This document shows, one piece after another, positions 5,794 to 5,978 of a DNA stretch of 5,978 bases. Position 1 is the stretch's first letter. Each line of letters starts with the position of its first letter. Under the pieces are notes generated by a model, which did not search any database, was not told the origin of the DNA, and saw nothing but the letters and a program-made list of their open reading frames with translations. The position numbers and the translations under genes are program-made. Location: contig JAFGHG010000064.1 of NCBI GenBank assembly GCA_016939345.1, forward strand, positions 1 through 5,978, given 5' to 3'. This DNA is from Candidatus Omnitrophota bacterium (lineage in GTDB: Bacteria; Omnitrophota; Gorgyraeia; Duberdicusellales; 4484-171).

Positions 5794-5978
5794 TTATGCG
5801 CTGATTACAAAAATGCCGTTCAAGGCAAAAAGGTTGGGCAGAAAATTAATCTTTTTATCTTTACCCAGGTAATACTTTTTTAAAATAGTTATCTTGTTGG
5901 AATGACAGAAATCAATAAAATCGGTAAGGCTTAAAAAATGAAGGTTTGGAGTATCATACCAGCGGTAAGGTAGAGATT
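5794..5978 (-). CDS. metW: MetW-like methionine biosynthesis protein, C-terminal part
   Basis: The frame enters from the right edge (first whole codon 5976-5974) and gives 60 residues before a TAA at 5794-5796. The visible part begins with PYRWYDTPNLHFLSLTDF, the WYDTPN(I/L)H segment typical of MetW, and ends with a LPNLFALNGIFVISA terminus that matches the family's PNL-x-x-x-x-x-IF(V/Y) ending. MetW is a class I methyltransferase-fold protein that accompanies the homoserine O-acyltransferase MetX in methionine synthesis; metX would be expected just beyond the right edge. The S-adenosylmethionine-binding N-terminal domain is outside the window. The gene is followed after nine bases by birA, so the two probably form one operon. 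Confidence 0.85.
   Translation of the reverse strand, partial: SLPYRWYDTPNLHFLSLTDFIDFCHSNKITILKKYYLGKDKKINFLPNLFALNGIFVISA

Noticed and set aside
5788..5823. A separate birA promoter (TTGAAC with CATAAT) in the end of metW
   Set aside because: The hexamers are poor and the spacer is 19 bases; co-transcription with metW is simpler.

Overview
The window reads as a chromosomal segment from a Gram-negative, fairly AT-rich bacterium. A TonB-dependent outer-membrane receptor with a signal peptide implies an outer membrane, and the Fur, FeoA and FeoB set together with a MetW-type protein and a biotin-protein ligase is ordinary bacterial housekeeping. Protein style (compact FeoB of the 'PCMAQ' type, OsmC, MetW) would suit an anaerobic or uncultured lineage such as Omnitrophota, but no marker here fixes the taxonomy. 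I see no mobile element, CRISPR array or structural RNA gene.

Almost everything is on the minus strand, so the biological reading order is right to left. From the right edge: the last 60 codons of metW (5794-5978), then birA (4816-5784) nine bases later and in the same frame. A 104-base gap follows with a consensus sigma70-type promoter (TTGACA, 17 bases, TATAAT) and a candidate BirA operator over its -35 box. It drives a 578-residue TonB-dependent receptor (2975-4711). Next is a 72-base gap with a second consensus promoter (TTGACA, 16 bases, TATAAT) whose -10 box and presumed start site are overlapped by a perfect 23-bp palindrome of Fur-box form. It drives a tight operon: fur (2489-2902), feoA (2244-2492), feoB (526-2247) and an OsmC-family gene (114-512). 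fur/feoA and feoA/feoB each overlap by ATGA. At the left edge an unidentified plus-strand gene ends at 104, tail to tail with osmC.

Functionally there are two modules. The iron module is a self-regulated ferrous iron uptake operon with an OsmC-type thiol peroxidase candidate at its end, pairing iron entry with peroxide defence. The second module links metW, birA and an outer-membrane receptor. Because the only operator-like element at the receptor is BirA-like and no Fur-like palindrome is seen there, the receptor may import biotin or a precursor instead of an iron chelate. This last idea is an inference from one degenerate inverted repeat and is the most testable hypothesis in the window.
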